This document shows, piece by piece, positions 45,760 to 55,997 of a stretch of 64,000 nucleotides of DNA. The notes under the pieces were generated by a model that did no database searches, was not told the DNA's origin, and saw nothing but the letters and a program-made list of their open reading frames with translations. Made by a program: the position numbers and the translations under genes. This DNA is from an uncultured bacterium (lineage in GTDB: Bacteria > Atribacterota > Atribacteria > Atribacterales > Caldatribacteriaceae). Location of the stretch: the NCBI GenBank assembly GCA_937139415.1, contig CAKZPS010000062.1, positions 81,409 to 145,408 of the forward strand, given 5' to 3'. How positions within the stretch are numbered: the stretch's first letter is position 1; each line of letters opens with the position of its first letter.

Positions 45760-46815
45760 TTGCGTTGGCCAGGGATTTTAGAATATTTCGCTGATTATTT
45801 GCCTCTTACCAAAAAAACGCCGCTTATCACTTTGCACGAGGGAAACACTCCTCTCATTCCTTCCTCGCGATTGAGACAAAAGGTGGGAGTGAAAGGGTTA
45901 TTCTTTAAGTTTGAAGGTATGAATCCTACTGGATCTTTTAAAGATCGTGGTATGGTGGTAGCGATTGCCAAGGCAAAAGAAGACGGCAAAGAAATCGTGA
46001 TGTGCGCTTCAACCGGTAACACCTCGGCGTCCGCTGCGGCATATGCACGAAAGGCTGGACTTAACTGTGTGGTGCTCATTCCCCAGGGGAAGATTGCTCT
46101 CGGGAAACTCTCTCAGGCTCTTATGCATGGAGCGCAAGTGTTAGCAGTGCAAGGGAACTTCGATCAGGCGCTCGAGGTAGTGCGTTTTATTACCTCTCAT
46201 TACCCGGTAGCCTTGGTGAATTCTCTGAATCCTTATCGCCTGGAGGGGCAAAAGACCGCCTCTTTCGAAGTAGTGGAATGGTTGGGAGGAGTACCTGATT
46301 TTTTAGCTCTTCCAGTGGGGAACGCAGGAAATATTACTGCTTACTGGAAAGGGTTTAAAGAACTGTATACACGGAAAAAAATTACTTCTCTACCAAAAAT
46401 GCTCGGTTTTCAAGCAGCCGGCGCTTGTCCCTTGGTCCTCGGGAAACCGGTGGCCAATCCCCAAACGGTGGCCACGGCGATACGGATTGGGAATCCGGCA
46501 AGCTGGCAAGGAGCGATCGCTGCCAAAGAGGAATCACAAGGACTCATTGAGGCAGTAACCGACGAGGAAATTCTCCAGGCTCAAAAAATACTTGCCGAGG
46601 AAGAAGGTATTTTTGTGGAGCCGGCGTCGGCGGCTTCGGTAGCAGGAGTGTTGAAAAAAGCGAGAGAGGCATTTTTCCGTGGGATGGAAACGGTGGTGTG
46701 TGTTCTCACGGGACATGGCCTAAAAGACCCCGATATCGCCATGAAGCAATGTGAGGGAAGTATCGAAGAAGTTGCTCCTTCGGTAGAGGAAGTAGTCAAA
46801 ATTTTGGGCTTGTGA
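45760..46815 (+). CDS. thrC: threonine synthase
   Basis: ThrC (351 residues from the TTG at 45760) converts O-phosphohomoserine to threonine. The PLP lysine is in [31 protein letters not shown] is the phosphate-binding region, and [11 protein letters not shown] lies at the end. An AAGGAGGA site nine bases upstream of TTG 45760, and the usual family start ([16 protein letters not shown]), favour it over the ATG at 45706. It heads thrC-thrB-lysC-asd. Confidence 0.95.
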   Translation: MRWPGILEYFADYLPLTKKTPLITLHEGNTPLIPSSRLRQKVGVKGLFFKFEGMNPTGSFKDRGMVVAIAKAKEDGKEIVMCASTGNTSASAAAYARKAGLNCVVLIPQGKIALGKLSQALMHGAQVLAVQGNFDQALEVVRFITSHYPVALVNSLNPYRLEGQKTASFEVVEWLGGVPDFLALPVGNAGNITAYWKGFKELYTRKKITSLPKMLGFQAAGACPLVLGKPVANPQTVATAIRIGNPASWQGAIAAKEESQGLIEAVTDEEILQAQKILAEEEGIFVEPASAASVAGVLKKAREAFFRGMETVVCVLTGHGLKDPDIAMKQCEGSIEEVAPSVEEVVKILGL

Positions 46816-46824
46816 GGAACAAAC

Positions 46825-47736
46825 ATGACCTTTGAAGTAAAAGTTCCGGCGACCACCGCGAATATTGCTTGTGGATTCGATGTTTTGGGTATGGCGTTGA
46901 GTCTCTTCTACCGCGTGCGGGTGAAAGAGAGAAACGATGGACGGTTTTCCCTCATCCATCGGGGAGAAGGTGAGGGGACAGTAGCCACCAACGAAGATAA
47001 CCTGTTTTTCAAGACCATTCACAAAACTTGGGATGCGATTGGACATATCCCAATGGGTTTCGATGTCGAAGCGTGGAACGAAATTCCCATTGCTCGGGGT
47101 TTGGGGAGTAGTGCAGCCTGTATTGTAGCGGGGGTGGTTACTGCCAACCTCTTGGCCGGGAACGTGTTGAGGGAAGAAGAAATGATCCGCTTGGCAGTAG
47201 AAATCGAAGGACACCCCGATAATATTCTGCCGGCCTTTCTGGGAGGATTTACCATTGCTTTCCCCTCCGAGGGAAAGATTTACTACCGAAAATTCCCTTT
47301 CTTTGACCAGGTAGAAATGGTGCTCTGTATCCCTTCTTATAAACTAAGTACCGAGAAAATGCGACAAATTCTTCCTCGAGAATATCCTCGTCATCAAGTG
47401 GTTTCTAACCTTGCCCATCTTGCTTATCTTTTGGGAAGTATCTTCGAGAAGGATCTCTCCGGTTTTCTTATGGCTTTAGAAGACTACGTTCACGAGCCCT
47501 ATCGGGGGAGGGAAGTGCGAGGGTTTTTTGAGGTGAAAAATTATGTAGTGAGAAGAGGGTTGGGAAATGCGGCGATCAGCGGTTCCGGTCCGACGATTAT
47601 TCTCTTTCTCCATCGCCCTCTCTCCGAAGAGGAAGCGAAGGATGTGCAAGATATATTTTCGGCGTATGGTGTGGAGGGAATCACCCTCAAGCGGGTGCGT
47701 TGGATGAAAGAAGGAATTGAGGTACAAATGCTATGA
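46825..47736 (+). CDS. thrB: homoserine kinase
   Basis: This 303-residue GHMP kinase phosphorylates homoserine for ThrC. VKVPATTANIACGFDVLGMA opens the protein, the ATP loop is PIARGLGSSAACIVAG, and the third GHMP motif is AAISGSGPTIILF. It starts nine bases after thrC and overlaps lysC by 4 bp. Confidence 0.97.
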   Translation: MTFEVKVPATTANIACGFDVLGMALSLFYRVRVKERNDGRFSLIHRGEGEGTVATNEDNLFFKTIHKTWDAIGHIPMGFDVEAWNEIPIARGLGSSAACIVAGVVTANLLAGNVLREEEMIRLAVEIEGHPDNILPAFLGGFTIAFPSEGKIYYRKFPFFDQVEMVLCIPSYKLSTEKMRQILPREYPRHQVVSNLAHLAYLLGSIFEKDLSGFLMALEDYVHEPYRGREVRGFFEVKNYVVRRGLGNAAISGSGPTIILFLHRPLSEEEAKDVQDIFSAYGVEGITLKRVRWMKEGIEVQML

Positions 47737-48968
47737 GCCTCGTTGTTCAGAAGTACGGTGGTTCTTCGGTAGCAGACCTGGAAAGAATTCGCTTGGTCGC
47801 GCGGAAGGTGAAGAAGTATTGGCAGGAGGGGCACCGTTTGGTAGTGGTAGTATCGGCAATGGGAAAAACTACCGATACTCTCCTCTCTATGGCTTTGGAA
47901 TTATGTCCTCTGCCTCCCGAAAGGGAGTTGGACATGCTCCTTTCAACGGGAGAGCAAGTTTCGGTTGCTCTCCTCGGTATGGCTCTCTTCCAGGAGGGAG
48001 TTCAGGCAGTTTCTCTGACCGGTGGACAAGCAGGGATTGTCACCACGCAGGCCCATACCAAGGCAAAAATTCTTCACATTCAAACCGAAAGAATACTGCG
48101 TTACCTTGCCGATGGGAAGGTGGTGGTGGTAGCCGGTTTTCAGGGGAAGACCGCTAATGAGGATATCACCACCTTGGGGAGAGGGGGAAGCGATACTACC
48201 GCTTGTGCCTTGGCTGCGGCTCTGAAGGCTGATTTTTGTGAAATTTACACCGATGTGAACGGTGTGTTTACCGCTGATCCACGCATTGTTCCTCAGGCGA
48301 GGAAAATTACTCGCATCGCTTACGATGAAATGTCAGAGATGGCTAACTTAGGAGCCAAGGTATTGCAGCTCCGTGCGGTTGATTTCTCTCAGCGATATGG
48401 TGTTCGGGTTCATGTCCGATCGACATTTTCCGAGGAGGAGGGGACCTGGGTGGAAGAGGTGAGCGAGATGGAAGAAGTAAAGGTAAAGGCGATAACCCAT
48501 AGTAAAGATGTGGTGAAAGTAGTGCTTCTCGGGGTTCCTAATCAGCCGGGAGTAGCCGCCTTAATCTTTAAGGTATTAGCAGAATTTTCGATTTTTATCG
48601 ATATGATTATTCAAAGCGAGGGTCGAGAGACAGAAAAAGACGTTGCTTTTGTCATTACCAAAGAAGATGAAGGGAAAGCTCAGAAAGCGATCAATTGCCT
48701 CAAGGAATGTCTTTCCTTTCGAGAAGCGAAGTTTGATGATAGCAAGGGAAAGGTTTCTATTGTTGGCGCGGGTATCGCAAGCAATCCAAGAATTGCCTAT
48801 CGCATGTTTGATGGTTTAGCACGTCTCGGAGTTAATATTGATATGATCAGTACTTCCAATTTACGAATTTCTTGTCTCATTCCTCGTGATCGGGTGGAGG
48901 ATTCGGTTCAAATTTTGCACAAGGAATTTCTTGAAGAGGGTGAGGTGGTCCTTCGTGAAAACTCTTAG
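47733..48968 (+). CDS. lysC: aspartate kinase
   Basis: The 411-residue enzyme phosphorylates aspartate, the first step to threonine, methionine and lysine. It starts VVQKYGGSSVADLERI, has TLGRGGSDTTACALAAALKA and a DVNGVFTADPRIVP loop, and ends with two ACT domains (VLLGVPNQPGVAALIFKVL and VSIVGAGIASNPRIAYRMF) for end-product feedback. The first methionine is followed directly by the catalytic domain. It overlaps thrB by 4 bp and asd by 14 bp. Confidence 0.97.
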   Translation: MSLVVQKYGGSSVADLERIRLVARKVKKYWQEGHRLVVVVSAMGKTTDTLLSMALELCPLPPERELDMLLSTGEQVSVALLGMALFQEGVQAVSLTGGQAGIVTTQAHTKAKILHIQTERILRYLADGKVVVVAGFQGKTANEDITTLGRGGSDTTACALAAALKADFCEIYTDVNGVFTADPRIVPQARKITRIAYDEMSEMANLGAKVLQLRAVDFSQRYGVRVHVRSTFSEEEGTWVEEVSEMEEVKVKAITHSKDVVKVVLLGVPNQPGVAALIFKVLAEFSIFIDMIIQSEGRETEKDVAFVITKEDEGKAQKAINCLKECLSFREAKFDDSKGKVSIVGAGIASNPRIAYRMFDGLARLGVNIDMISTSNLRISCLIPRDRVEDSVQILHKEFLEEGEVVLRENS

Positions 48969-49974
48969 AGTAGCAGTGGTCGGAGTGACCGGTGCAGTAG
49001 GACAGGAAATGCTCAGAATTCTCGAGGAAAGGAATTTCCCGGTAGGTGAATTGAAACCGTTAGCTTCAGAACGGTCTCGAGGGAAGAAAGTTATCTTTCA
49101 GGGAGAGGAAATTCCCGTCGGAGTTTTACAGCGGGAAAGCTTCAAAGGCATCGACATTGTTCTTTTCAGCGCTGGGGCTTCGGTGAGTCGAGAATTCGCT
49201 CCCTGTGCTGCTTCTTCGGGGTGTGTAGTGATCGATAATTCTTCCGCTTTCCGCCAGGAAGAAGATATACCTCTCGTTGTTCCCGAAGTGAATCCCCACC
49301 GGGTACGAGACTATAAAAATCGCTTCATTATTGCGAATCCCAACTGTACCACCATCATTACCCTTGTTCCCCTCAAGCCTCTGCATGACTATGGAAAAAT
49401 CAAGCGTGTAGTTGCGGCGAGTTACCAAGCGACTTCGGGGGCAGGAGCGCAAGCAATGCGCGAACTTGAGAAACAGGTGCGGTTTTACGTTGAGGGTAAG
49501 GAGTTAGTGTCCTCAGTTTTTCCCTACCAGATTGCTTTCAATTTGATTCCCCAGATTGATGTCTTCTTAGACAATGGCTACACCAAGGAAGAGATGAAAA
49601 TGGTTTGGGAAACACGAAAAATTATGGAAGCCCCAGAAATCAGAGTGACGGCAACCTGTGTGCGAGTACCTGTTTTTCGGGCACATTCTGTCGCTGTGAA
49701 TATCGAGACGGAGAGAAAGATTACTCAAGAGAAAGCACGAGAGCTCCTCTCTCAGGCTCCGGGCGTACAAGTTTTTGATAACCCCGAACGGCGTCAATAT
49801 CCGATGCCTCTCTATGTAGCCGGGAAGGATGAGTGTTTTGTCGGTCGGATTCGAGAAGACATTTCCTGTGAAAATGGTTTGAACCTATGGATTGTGGGGG
49901 ATCAACTTCGCAAAGGAGCGGCGCTCAATGCGATCCAGATTGCCGAGCTCCTCTTAAAGGAGAATCTTTTGTGA
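48955..49974 (+). CDS. asd: aspartate-semialdehyde dehydrogenase
   Basis: The 339-residue enzyme reduces aspartyl phosphate to the semialdehyde. The NADP loop is VAVVGVTGAVGQEMLRIL, the catalytic Cys lies in FIIANPNCTTIITL, and the His region is RVPVFRAHSVAVNIE. The GTG at 48955 is used because the Rossmann strand follows at once and GAGGTGG precedes it; the longer frame lies in lysC. Homoserine dehydrogenase, needed between asd and thrB, is not in the window. Confidence 0.96.
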   Translation: MKTLRVAVVGVTGAVGQEMLRILEERNFPVGELKPLASERSRGKKVIFQGEEIPVGVLQRESFKGIDIVLFSAGASVSREFAPCAASSGCVVIDNSSAFRQEEDIPLVVPEVNPHRVRDYKNRFIIANPNCTTIITLVPLKPLHDYGKIKRVVAASYQATSGAGAQAMRELEKQVRFYVEGKELVSSVFPYQIAFNLIPQIDVFLDNGYTKEEMKMVWETRKIMEAPEIRVTATCVRVPVFRAHSVAVNIETERKITQEKARELLSQAPGVQVFDNPERRQYPMPLYVAGKDECFVGRIREDISCENGLNLWIVGDQLRKGAALNAIQIAELLLKENLL

Positions 49975-49986
49975 AAACGAGATGCA

Positions 49987-50015
49987 TTGAAAAAGTTTGC
50001 CTACCTTATTACAAT
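49987..50015 (+). promoter_or_regulatory. promoter of tRNA-Leu(TAG)
   Basis: TTGAAA (49987-49992) and TACAAT (50010-50015) are 17 bp apart and end eight bases before the tRNA gene, so the primary transcript has almost no 5' extension. Confidence 0.85.
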
Positions 50016-50022
50016 GGAATGG

Positions 50023-50108
50023 GCGAGAGTGGCGGAACGGAAGACGCGCTGGACTTAGGATCCAGTGGGTAAAAGCCCGTGCGGGTTCAACTCCCGCCTC
50101 TCGCACCA
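50023..50108 (+). tRNA. tRNA-Leu (anticodon TAG)
   Basis: The 86-nt class II tRNA has acceptor GCGAGAG/CTCTCGC, anticodon stem CTGGA/TCCAG with loop CTTAGGA (anticodon TAG, reads CUA), a long variable arm (GGGTAAAAGCCC), T loop TTCAACT and an encoded CCA. Confidence 0.96.
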
Positions 50109-50372
50109 GGAGAAAGGGAAAATAACTCCGTCTTTCTTTCAAGCAATGGTCACTTATCCCGTTTTCGGGTGAGTAAACGAACCAAAGCCTCTTTTTTCCA
50201 GAAGAAATAAAGTTTGGTGCGTAACTTGCCTATTTTGAGAAAAAGTGCTTGGCTTCCTCGAAAAACAAATTGAAGTACGGGAAGTGGAGAGAAGACTTCT
50301 TGAAGACGAATACTCTGAGAATATTCTCCCTACATGGTTTATAATAAAGAAAAGAAAGGAGGAGATGAGTTC

Positions 50373-51572
50373 GTGCCTTCGATAGAAATCAAGCCGGGAA
50401 TCTATTGGATTGGGGTTAACGATCATACCACCGACCTTTTTGAGGGTTTATGGCCCATTACTCAAGAGGGGGTTTCTTACAATTCTTACCTGCTTTTAGA
50501 CGAAAAAAAGGTGATTATTGATCTCGCAAAATCTTTAAAGGTCGACGAGTACCTGGGACGCTTGGAAGAATTGACCGACATCGCCACCATTGATTATATC
50601 GTTTTGAATCATCTCGAGCCCGACCATACCGGTATTCTCAAAATTCTCTTCCGGATGGCAGAGAAGGCAATCATCTTCTGTTCTCCTCAAGCGAAAGAAA
50701 TGGTTTCCGCTTTTTACAACATTCACGATCGAATACAGGTCGTCAAAGATGGAGAAGAGCTTTCTCTTGGAGAGAAAAAAATCCGCTTCTATCTCACTCC
50801 TATGGTACACTGGCCGGAAACCATGATGACTTATGAAGTCAATACGCAAATACTCTTTTCCTGCGATGCTTTTGGAGGTTATGGGGCTTTACAGGGAGCT
50901 ATTTTTGATGACGAGTGTAGCGATTTTGAATTTTACAAGCGAGAATCGCTTCGCTATTATGCAAATATCGTGGCAAAGTTTAGTCCTATGGTTTTGCGAG
51001 CCATCGATAAGCTCTCTTCACTTGAGGTTTCTATTATTGCTCCTTCCCACGGACTCATCTGGCGGCAAAGACCATCGCTTATTGTAGATTTGTATCGTAC
51101 CTGGGCGAATTCCGTTCAAAATGGTGGAGAAAAGAGGGTAACCGTGGTGTATGGTTCAATGTATGGCAATACTGAGGCAATGATGGATGCTTTAGCTCAG
51201 GGAGTAGCAAGTAGTGGGATAAGCGTAGAAATCTTTGACGTGCGGCGTAATCACTGTAGTTATATTCTTCCTGCGCTCCTCATGAGTAAAGGAGTAGTGG
51301 TGGGAGCACCAACTTACGAGAATGCGCTTTTCCCCTACATGGTAAACCTTTTAGATTTGGCTTTACGGAAGGAGTTAAAGCATAAAAAGGTGCTTTATTT
51401 TGGAAGTTTTGGTTGGTCAGGAGGTGCAAAGAGAGAGTTTGAGAAAATGGCTCATCAACTTGATTGGGAGATAGTACAAAGCTTTGAATTTCGAGGTGCT
51501 GGTACGGAAGAGGATTTTCAAAAAATAATTGCCTTGGGAAGGGAATTCGGTGAATCAGTAAAGGGTTTATAA
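50373..51572 (+). CDS. fprA: flavodiiron protein FprA (A-type flavoprotein)
   Basis: The 399-residue protein reduces O2 to water (or NO to N2O) in anaerobes. The N-terminal metallo-beta-lactamase-like domain has the diiron ligands in [12 protein letters not shown] (HxExDH), [11 protein letters not shown] and SCDAFGGYG; the C-terminal flavodoxin domain starts [19 protein letters not shown]. The GTG at 50373 is chosen because AAGGAGG lies nine bases upstream; the earlier ATG lacks a ribosome site. Ferritin follows, making an oxygen and iron protection pair. Confidence 0.96.
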   Translation: MPSIEIKPGIYWIGVNDHTTDLFEGLWPITQEGVSYNSYLLLDEKKVIIDLAKSLKVDEYLGRLEELTDIATIDYIVLNHLEPDHTGILKILFRMAEKAIIFCSPQAKEMVSAFYNIHDRIQVVKDGEELSLGEKKIRFYLTPMVHWPETMMTYEVNTQILFSCDAFGGYGALQGAIFDDECSDFEFYKRESLRYYANIVAKFSPMVLRAIDKLSSLEVSIIAPSHGLIWRQRPSLIVDLYRTWANSVQNGGEKRVTVVYGSMYGNTEAMMDALAQGVASSGISVEIFDVRRNHCSYILPALLMSKGVVVGAPTYENALFPYMVNLLDLALRKELKHKKVLYFGSFGWSGGAKREFEKMAHQLDWEIVQSFEFRGAGTEEDFQKIIALGREFGESVKGL

Positions 51573-51606
51573 GGAAATCAACGCAAACGTGAAGGGAGGA
51601 AAAAAC

Positions 51607-52101
51607 ATGTTAAGTAAGCGCTTAGAACAAGCTATTAACGAGCAAATTAAGAACGAACTCTACTCTGGTTATTTGTACCTGGCCATGGCAGCACAATGTG
51701 AGTCAATGAACCTCAAGGGTTTTGCTCATTGGCTCAAAGTGCAGGCAAAAGAAGAATTGGGCCATGCGATGCGTCTCTATGATTTTGTGAATGACCGAGG
51801 TGGACGAGTGGTTTTGGAGGCCATCGAGAAACCACCTGTGGAGTATCCCTCTTTGCAGGCTATGTTTACCACCGTATTGGAGCATGAACAGAAAGTAACC
51901 GTTCTCATCAATAAACTCTACGAAATGGCCAAAGAGGAAAACGATTATCCTTTGCAAGTTCATTTGCAGTGGTTTATTGAAGAGCAAGTGGAAGAAGAAA
52001 AGAACCCCACCGAGATTTTGGCCATGCTCAAACTCACCGGAGAAGGCGGTAACGGTTTACTCATGCTCGATAGTAAGTTGAGGGAGAGGGAAGAAGAGTA
52101 A
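51607..52101 (+). CDS. ftn: ferritin
   Basis: A 164-residue bacterial non-heme ferritin that stores iron in a 24-mer. Ferroxidase ligands are visible in [15 protein letters not shown] (Glu, Tyr), [14 protein letters not shown] (Glu, His) and [14 protein letters not shown] (Gln, Glu). The ATG at 51607 follows GGGAGG; an in-frame ATG at 51589 lacks a site. It lies 34 bp after fprA and ends at a strong terminator. Confidence 0.97.
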   Translation: MLSKRLEQAINEQIKNELYSGYLYLAMAAQCESMNLKGFAHWLKVQAKEELGHAMRLYDFVNDRGGRVVLEAIEKPPVEYPSLQAMFTTVLEHEQKVTVLINKLYEMAKEENDYPLQVHLQWFIEEQVEEEKNPTEILAMLKLTGEGGNGLLMLDSKLREREEE

Positions 52102-52104
52102 TGC

Positions 52105-52129
52105 ACGGGGTGGTCTCACCCCGTTTTTC
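52105..52129 (+). terminator. intrinsic terminator after ferritin
   Basis: ACGGGGTG and CACCCCGT pair around GTCT and are followed by TTTTT. It starts four bases after the ferritin stop codon. Confidence 0.92.
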
Positions 52130-52228
52130 TATTGTTTCTTTTTTTCAGTGAGACGTAGGGTTTATTGTTGACAGGGTAAAGTAAGTGAAGAATGAATTTT
52201 TGCAGTGTTTTTGGTATCTTTTCCTCTT

Positions 52229-52657
52229 TTAAGCGAAGAGTGGTGGCGGAGAGACTTTCGGCAAGCTTTCTTTCCGATAACATAAAGCTCTGGCAACCGC
52301 GATTACTCTATCGCTTTCGTCATGCACGGTGATGTCGTATATGCCGGTTCGCCGCGTCAAGGCAATTTCTTGGGCGGTTGCCGAGAGGGTAGTTCCTTGC
52401 GGAGCCCTAATGTAATTTACCGTCACACTCATTGCCACGGCGTCCTCAACATGAGAGTTGCAAGCCAGTTCAAAAGCTTCGTCGATGAGGGAAAAAATAG
52501 CACCTCCATGGACATGATGGAAAATATTCTGTAACGTCGGCTTAATTTCTATGGTAACCCGAGCGTAGCCTTCACGAAGTTCTACTAACCGGAGTCCTAA
52601 AAGACGGGCGTAGCCTTCTTGGGTAAATTTTTCATGGAGTTCGGTAATTTTATCCAT
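52229..52657 (-). CDS. PaaI-family hot-dog thioesterase
   Basis: The 142-residue hot-dog protein has the PaaI pattern: LRLVELREGYARVTIEIKP, NIFHHVHGGAIFSLIDEAFE (the HGG...D/E active-site helix), and VTVNYIRAPQGTTLSATAQE. It hydrolyses acyl- or aryl-CoA thioesters. ATG 52657 follows GGAGGGAG. It is 13 bp behind the ABC ATPase gene and probably the last gene of that exporter operon, though no functional link is evident. Confidence 0.9.
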   Translation of the reverse strand: MDKITELHEKFTQEGYARLLGLRLVELREGYARVTIEIKPTLQNIFHHVHGGAIFSLIDEAFELACNSHVEDAVAMSVTVNYIRAPQGTTLSATAQEIALTRRTGIYDITVHDESDRVIAVARALCYRKESLPKVSPPPLFA

Positions 52658-52670
52658 ATTCTCCCTCCTT

Positions 52671-53441
52671 CTATAGTGTATTGACGTTCTCGATATTACA
52701 CGCGTGATCTTCAAGGATTTTTTCTGCTTCTTCTTTGCCAATTCTTTGGGGATAAACTTCTTTGCACAGTTGTCCGTCAATGAGTTCAATAATTCGATCT
52801 GCACGGAGGGCAACATCCCGATTATGGGTGACCATAATCATGGTAGTTCCTGACTCTTTTCTTATTTCGGCAAGGAGTTCGAGTACTTGGTCACCAGTCT
52901 TTGTGTCTAAAGCACCGGTAGGTTCGTCGGCAAGGATGAGGGTTGGGGAGTTGAGGAGTGCTCGAGCGATGGCGACACGCTGTTGTTGTCCTCCGGAGAG
53001 TAAAGAAATTTTTTTATACACCTCTTTTTCTAAACCGACTCTTTTCAAAAGAAAGTATGCTCGTTCAATGATTTCTTTTCCAGGTTTTCGACGAGTAGCA
53101 ATCCAGGAAGGGATGAGAACATTTTCTAAAGCATTGAATTCAGGGAGGAGGTAATGAAATTGAAAGATAAAACCCAAGAATTGGTTACGAAAGCGGGCCA
53201 ATTCATCATCATCGAGAGAAGCTAAATTTACTCCCTGAATGAAGACCTCGCCACTCGTTGGTCGATCTAAAGCGCCGACGATGTTGAGGAGAGTGCTTTT
53301 CCCCGAACCAGATGGTCCGATGAGTGCCAGAAACTGTCCTCGGGGAACCTTCATGGTGATATCGAAGAGAGCTTGGTATTTTACCAGTTGTCCGTAAACC
53401 TTGTTTACCTGGCGAAGTTCGAGAAGAATATCATCAGCCAT
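52671..53441 (-). CDS. ABC transporter ATP-binding protein (MacB/LolD type)
   Basis: The 256-residue ATPase has Walker A GPSGSGKSTLLNI, signature LLSGGQQQRVAIARAL and Walker B LILADEPTGALD. IFQFHYLLPEFNALENVLIP is typical of the MacB/LolD/FtsE group, which drives mechanotransmission rather than substrate translocation through the membrane. It overlaps the permease gene by 8 bp. Confidence 0.95.
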   Translation of the reverse strand: MADDILLELRQVNKVYGQLVKYQALFDITMKVPRGQFLALIGPSGSGKSTLLNIVGALDRPTSGEVFIQGVNLASLDDDELARFRNQFLGFIFQFHYLLPEFNALENVLIPSWIATRRKPGKEIIERAYFLLKRVGLEKEVYKKISLLSGGQQQRVAIARALLNSPTLILADEPTGALDTKTGDQVLELLAEIRKESGTTMIMVTHNRDVALRADRIIELIDGQLCKEVYPQRIGKEEAEKILEDHACNIENVNTL

Positions 53442-54657
53442 TGCGAATCACCTCGATGGGAACGAGCTTAATGGCTTGCCGTGCCGGAGAGATGGCAGCG
53501 AAGAGGCTGGCTAAGGTGGAAATAATCACGATGAGAAGGAGAGAACGAGGATTGGTGGTGATGGTGAAAGATATTGCCCCTCCACTGGCTGCAGCTGCTC
53601 TCTGGAAGAGACGAATGAGAGAGATCCCTGCCAAGGCTCCTAAGGAAGAACCAAAGAGACCGAGGATTGCTCCCTGGATGAGGAAGATGAAACTCACACC
53701 AGTGTTGGTGGTGCCGATGGCTTTGAGGATCCCGATCTCGCGAATTTTTTGGGAGACAGAGACCACAAGGACGCTGGCAATACCCAAGGTAACAGCAAGG
53801 AGAATGAAGAATTGAATCATGTAGGAGGAAAGACTTTGGCTGCGGAGAGCACTCAGGAGTTGTTGGTTTCGGGTTTGCCAGGTCTCAATGGTATAATCGG
53901 GAAATTCTTGTTTCAAGCGAGCAGCAATTTTTTCTGACTGAAAGACTTCGTCAATTTGGATTTCCACGAAAGAGATTGCGCCTTCTAAGTTGAAGATGGT
54001 TTGCGCAAGAGGGAGATCGAGGAACACCCAAGTGCTATTTATGTTTTGATTTTGGAGGTCGAAAACGCCGTTGACGATGAAATTTCTCGCTTTTCCGTTC
54101 GGAGTAGTAATTTCGAGAAGATCGCTCACCTTGAGTTGTAGGTCTTCAGCCAACTCTTTGCCCACGAGAACACTATTGCCGCCCAGGATGGGAATACCAT
54201 CAAGGACTCTCTCTCGGAGTTCATAGATTTGATCAGCTCTTTCTAAAATAACCCCTTTGACCACAATGGTTCGGCTGCGTTCCCCCTTTCTCACTACCCC
54301 TTGCCCTTCGACGAGGGGCGAGACAACTCGTAGCTGTTCAATTTGGTCTATTGTATCGGTTAGCGGTTGCCAAGAGGGTATTTTTGCTTCTTCTTTGGTG
54401 GGACTTGCTAAGAGAGAAGAAACTACTTTTCCCTGTAAACCGATGATCGAAGAAGGAGTTCGGTCCTGAGGGGCAATGATGATATGGGGAGCATCACCGA
54501 CGGTTCGTTCAACGAGATTTGCCTGCAATCCGGAAATGAGAGAAGAGAGGAAAATTTGGATAGAGACACCTACCGTGATACCTAAAAGAATGAAAATAGT
54601 TTGAGAACGGGAATTTTTTAAAAATCGCCAGGCAACCCTTGCAGCGAAAGCGAACAT
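53434..54657 (-). CDS. ABC transporter permease (MacB/LolC/FtsX family)
   Basis: The 407-residue protein has an N-terminal membrane helix (ILLGITVGVSIQIFLSSLIS), a large external MacB_PCD domain (about residues 45-270), and three C-terminal helices of the FtsX domain (QFFILLAVTLGIASVLVVSV and following). A 4-helix topology is typical of type VII ABC exporters. It lies directly after the adaptor gene. Substrates could be lipoproteins, peptides or toxic compounds. Confidence 0.94.
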   Translation of the reverse strand: MFAFAARVAWRFLKNSRSQTIFILLGITVGVSIQIFLSSLISGLQANLVERTVGDAPHIIIAPQDRTPSSIIGLQGKVVSSLLASPTKEEAKIPSWQPLTDTIDQIEQLRVVSPLVEGQGVVRKGERSRTIVVKGVILERADQIYELRERVLDGIPILGGNSVLVGKELAEDLQLKVSDLLEITTPNGKARNFIVNGVFDLQNQNINSTWVFLDLPLAQTIFNLEGAISFVEIQIDEVFQSEKIAARLKQEFPDYTIETWQTRNQQLLSALRSQSLSSYMIQFFILLAVTLGIASVLVVSVSQKIREIGILKAIGTTNTGVSFIFLIQGAILGLFGSSLGALAGISLIRLFQRAAAASGGAISFTITTNPRSLLLIVIISTLASLFAAISPARQAIKLVPIEVIRNG

Positions 54658-55857
54658 TTATTCACTTCTCCTTTCCCCGAGGGTGACACGCTGGGCATTC
54701 TTGAGCTTGTCGGGGTTCAGGATGATGGTTTGAGGTGGTAAATCCTGGGTGATAATCCAGCGATCGAAGCGTTCAATCTTTTGGAGGGGAAGTAAACGAG
54801 TTTTACCGCTATCATCAATGGTCCAAATAGAGGTTTTTTCCCCTTGAGAAACAAGATACCTTTGAGGAAAGGCGAGCACACCGGTTTCTTCTCGAAGAAT
54901 AATTTCTACATTGACTGCCGACTCTGGTTTGAGGTCATTGGGGAAACTTTCAAAGAAAAGCTTGGTTTCCACCGTTCCCGATTCTGAATCTATTATTGGG
55001 GCTATGCTGGCAACAAAGCTCGAAAAAACTCTCTGGGGTTCGGCTTGTTCGCGGATCAATGCCTTGGCACCCTCTTTGAGTTTTTTGTACTCTCGTTCGT
55101 CTAAATTAGTGACCACATAAAAGGGATTCTGCCCCAGAGTAAAGAGAGTTTCTCCTCCTTGGATGAATTCCCCCGAATTTTTATATCTTGCCAGGGCAAC
55201 TCCCTCAAAAGGAGAAAAGAGAAGCCTTCTTTGTAACATCATTTCTGCCTTTTTCAAGAGCAAATGGGCTTGTTCTACTTGAGCCTTGGCTTCAAGAAAT
55301 TCTACCCCCTGATCGGACAGTTGTTCCCATCGTATGCGCGCAATATTCTCTTGAGATAGAGCAATTTTCCAGTTTCTCTGCGCTTTCACGAACTCTTCTT
55401 CGGTGATACCACCATTCTCTCTGAGTATTTGAGCCCGTTTGTATTCATCCCAGGCGTTTTTTCTCGTGATTTGAGCCCGTTCGTACTCTTCCTCGGCTAC
55501 TTTCCTTTCGTAGTTGGTGATGCGCTCAAGTCGTAAAGTGGCTAACCGGTATTCAACCCGAGCTAACTCTAATTCGTTTTCCTCGGTATCTGTGGAGAGG
55601 GAAGCCAAGAGCTGTCCTTTGTGCACCAGGTCTCCTTTCTCGACAAGAACTTGGTGAATAATTCCAGGGGTTTCAAAGGCCAAGTCGCTCTCTTGTGATA
55701 ACTTAATACGACCTGCTGAAACCAAACTTTCTACCAAATCCCGTGGTTCAAAGAGAAAGTAATCCACTTTGGGTGGAATAAATGCCCGATAAGCAAGGAG
55801 AACTACTATAAAAACGACAATGGCAACCACCAATTCTCCAATAATTCTCTTTCTCAT
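54658..55857 (-). CDS. HlyD/MacA-type periplasmic adaptor
   Basis: This 399-residue protein has an N-terminal membrane anchor (ELVVAIVVFIVVLLAYRAF), a split biotinyl-lipoyl-like domain (IHQVLVEKGDLVHKGQLLAS), a long coiled-coil hairpin (about residues 95-210) and beta-barrel domains (LFTLGQNPFYVVTNLDEREY). It links the inner-membrane exporter to the outer envelope. With the next two genes it forms a MacAB-like unit in which ATPase and permease are separate. It is the first gene of the minus-strand operon. Confidence 0.93.
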   Translation of the reverse strand: MRKRIIGELVVAIVVFIVVLLAYRAFIPPKVDYFLFEPRDLVESLVSAGRIKLSQESDLAFETPGIIHQVLVEKGDLVHKGQLLASLSTDTEENELELARVEYRLATLRLERITNYERKVAEEEYERAQITRKNAWDEYKRAQILRENGGITEEEFVKAQRNWKIALSQENIARIRWEQLSDQGVEFLEAKAQVEQAHLLLKKAEMMLQRRLLFSPFEGVALARYKNSGEFIQGGETLFTLGQNPFYVVTNLDEREYKKLKEGAKALIREQAEPQRVFSSFVASIAPIIDSESGTVETKLFFESFPNDLKPESAVNVEIILREETGVLAFPQRYLVSQGEKTSIWTIDDSGKTRLLPLQKIERFDRWIITQDLPPQTIILNPDKLKNAQRVTLGERRSE

Positions 55858-55997
55858 GAAAATCCCTCTTTTTCCATGAACAACTTTTGAGCAAAAATTC
55901 TTTTATCAAAAGAAAACCATTATTCGTGTATTCTATTTCTTCCGGCAAGATTAGGATATACTATATTGGGAGTAAAGTGAGGAGGGGGTCGTTACGG

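Noticed and set aside
50150..50331. Minus-strand frame between tRNA-Leu(TAG) and fprA with protein-like text (RTKLYFFWKKEALVRLL)
   Set aside because: No start codon or ribosome site and no family recognised; could be a remnant, but too weak to list as a gene.
52147..52200. TTGACA near 52168 as a plus-strand promoter
   Set aside because: No -10 at the right distance and no plus-strand gene downstream.
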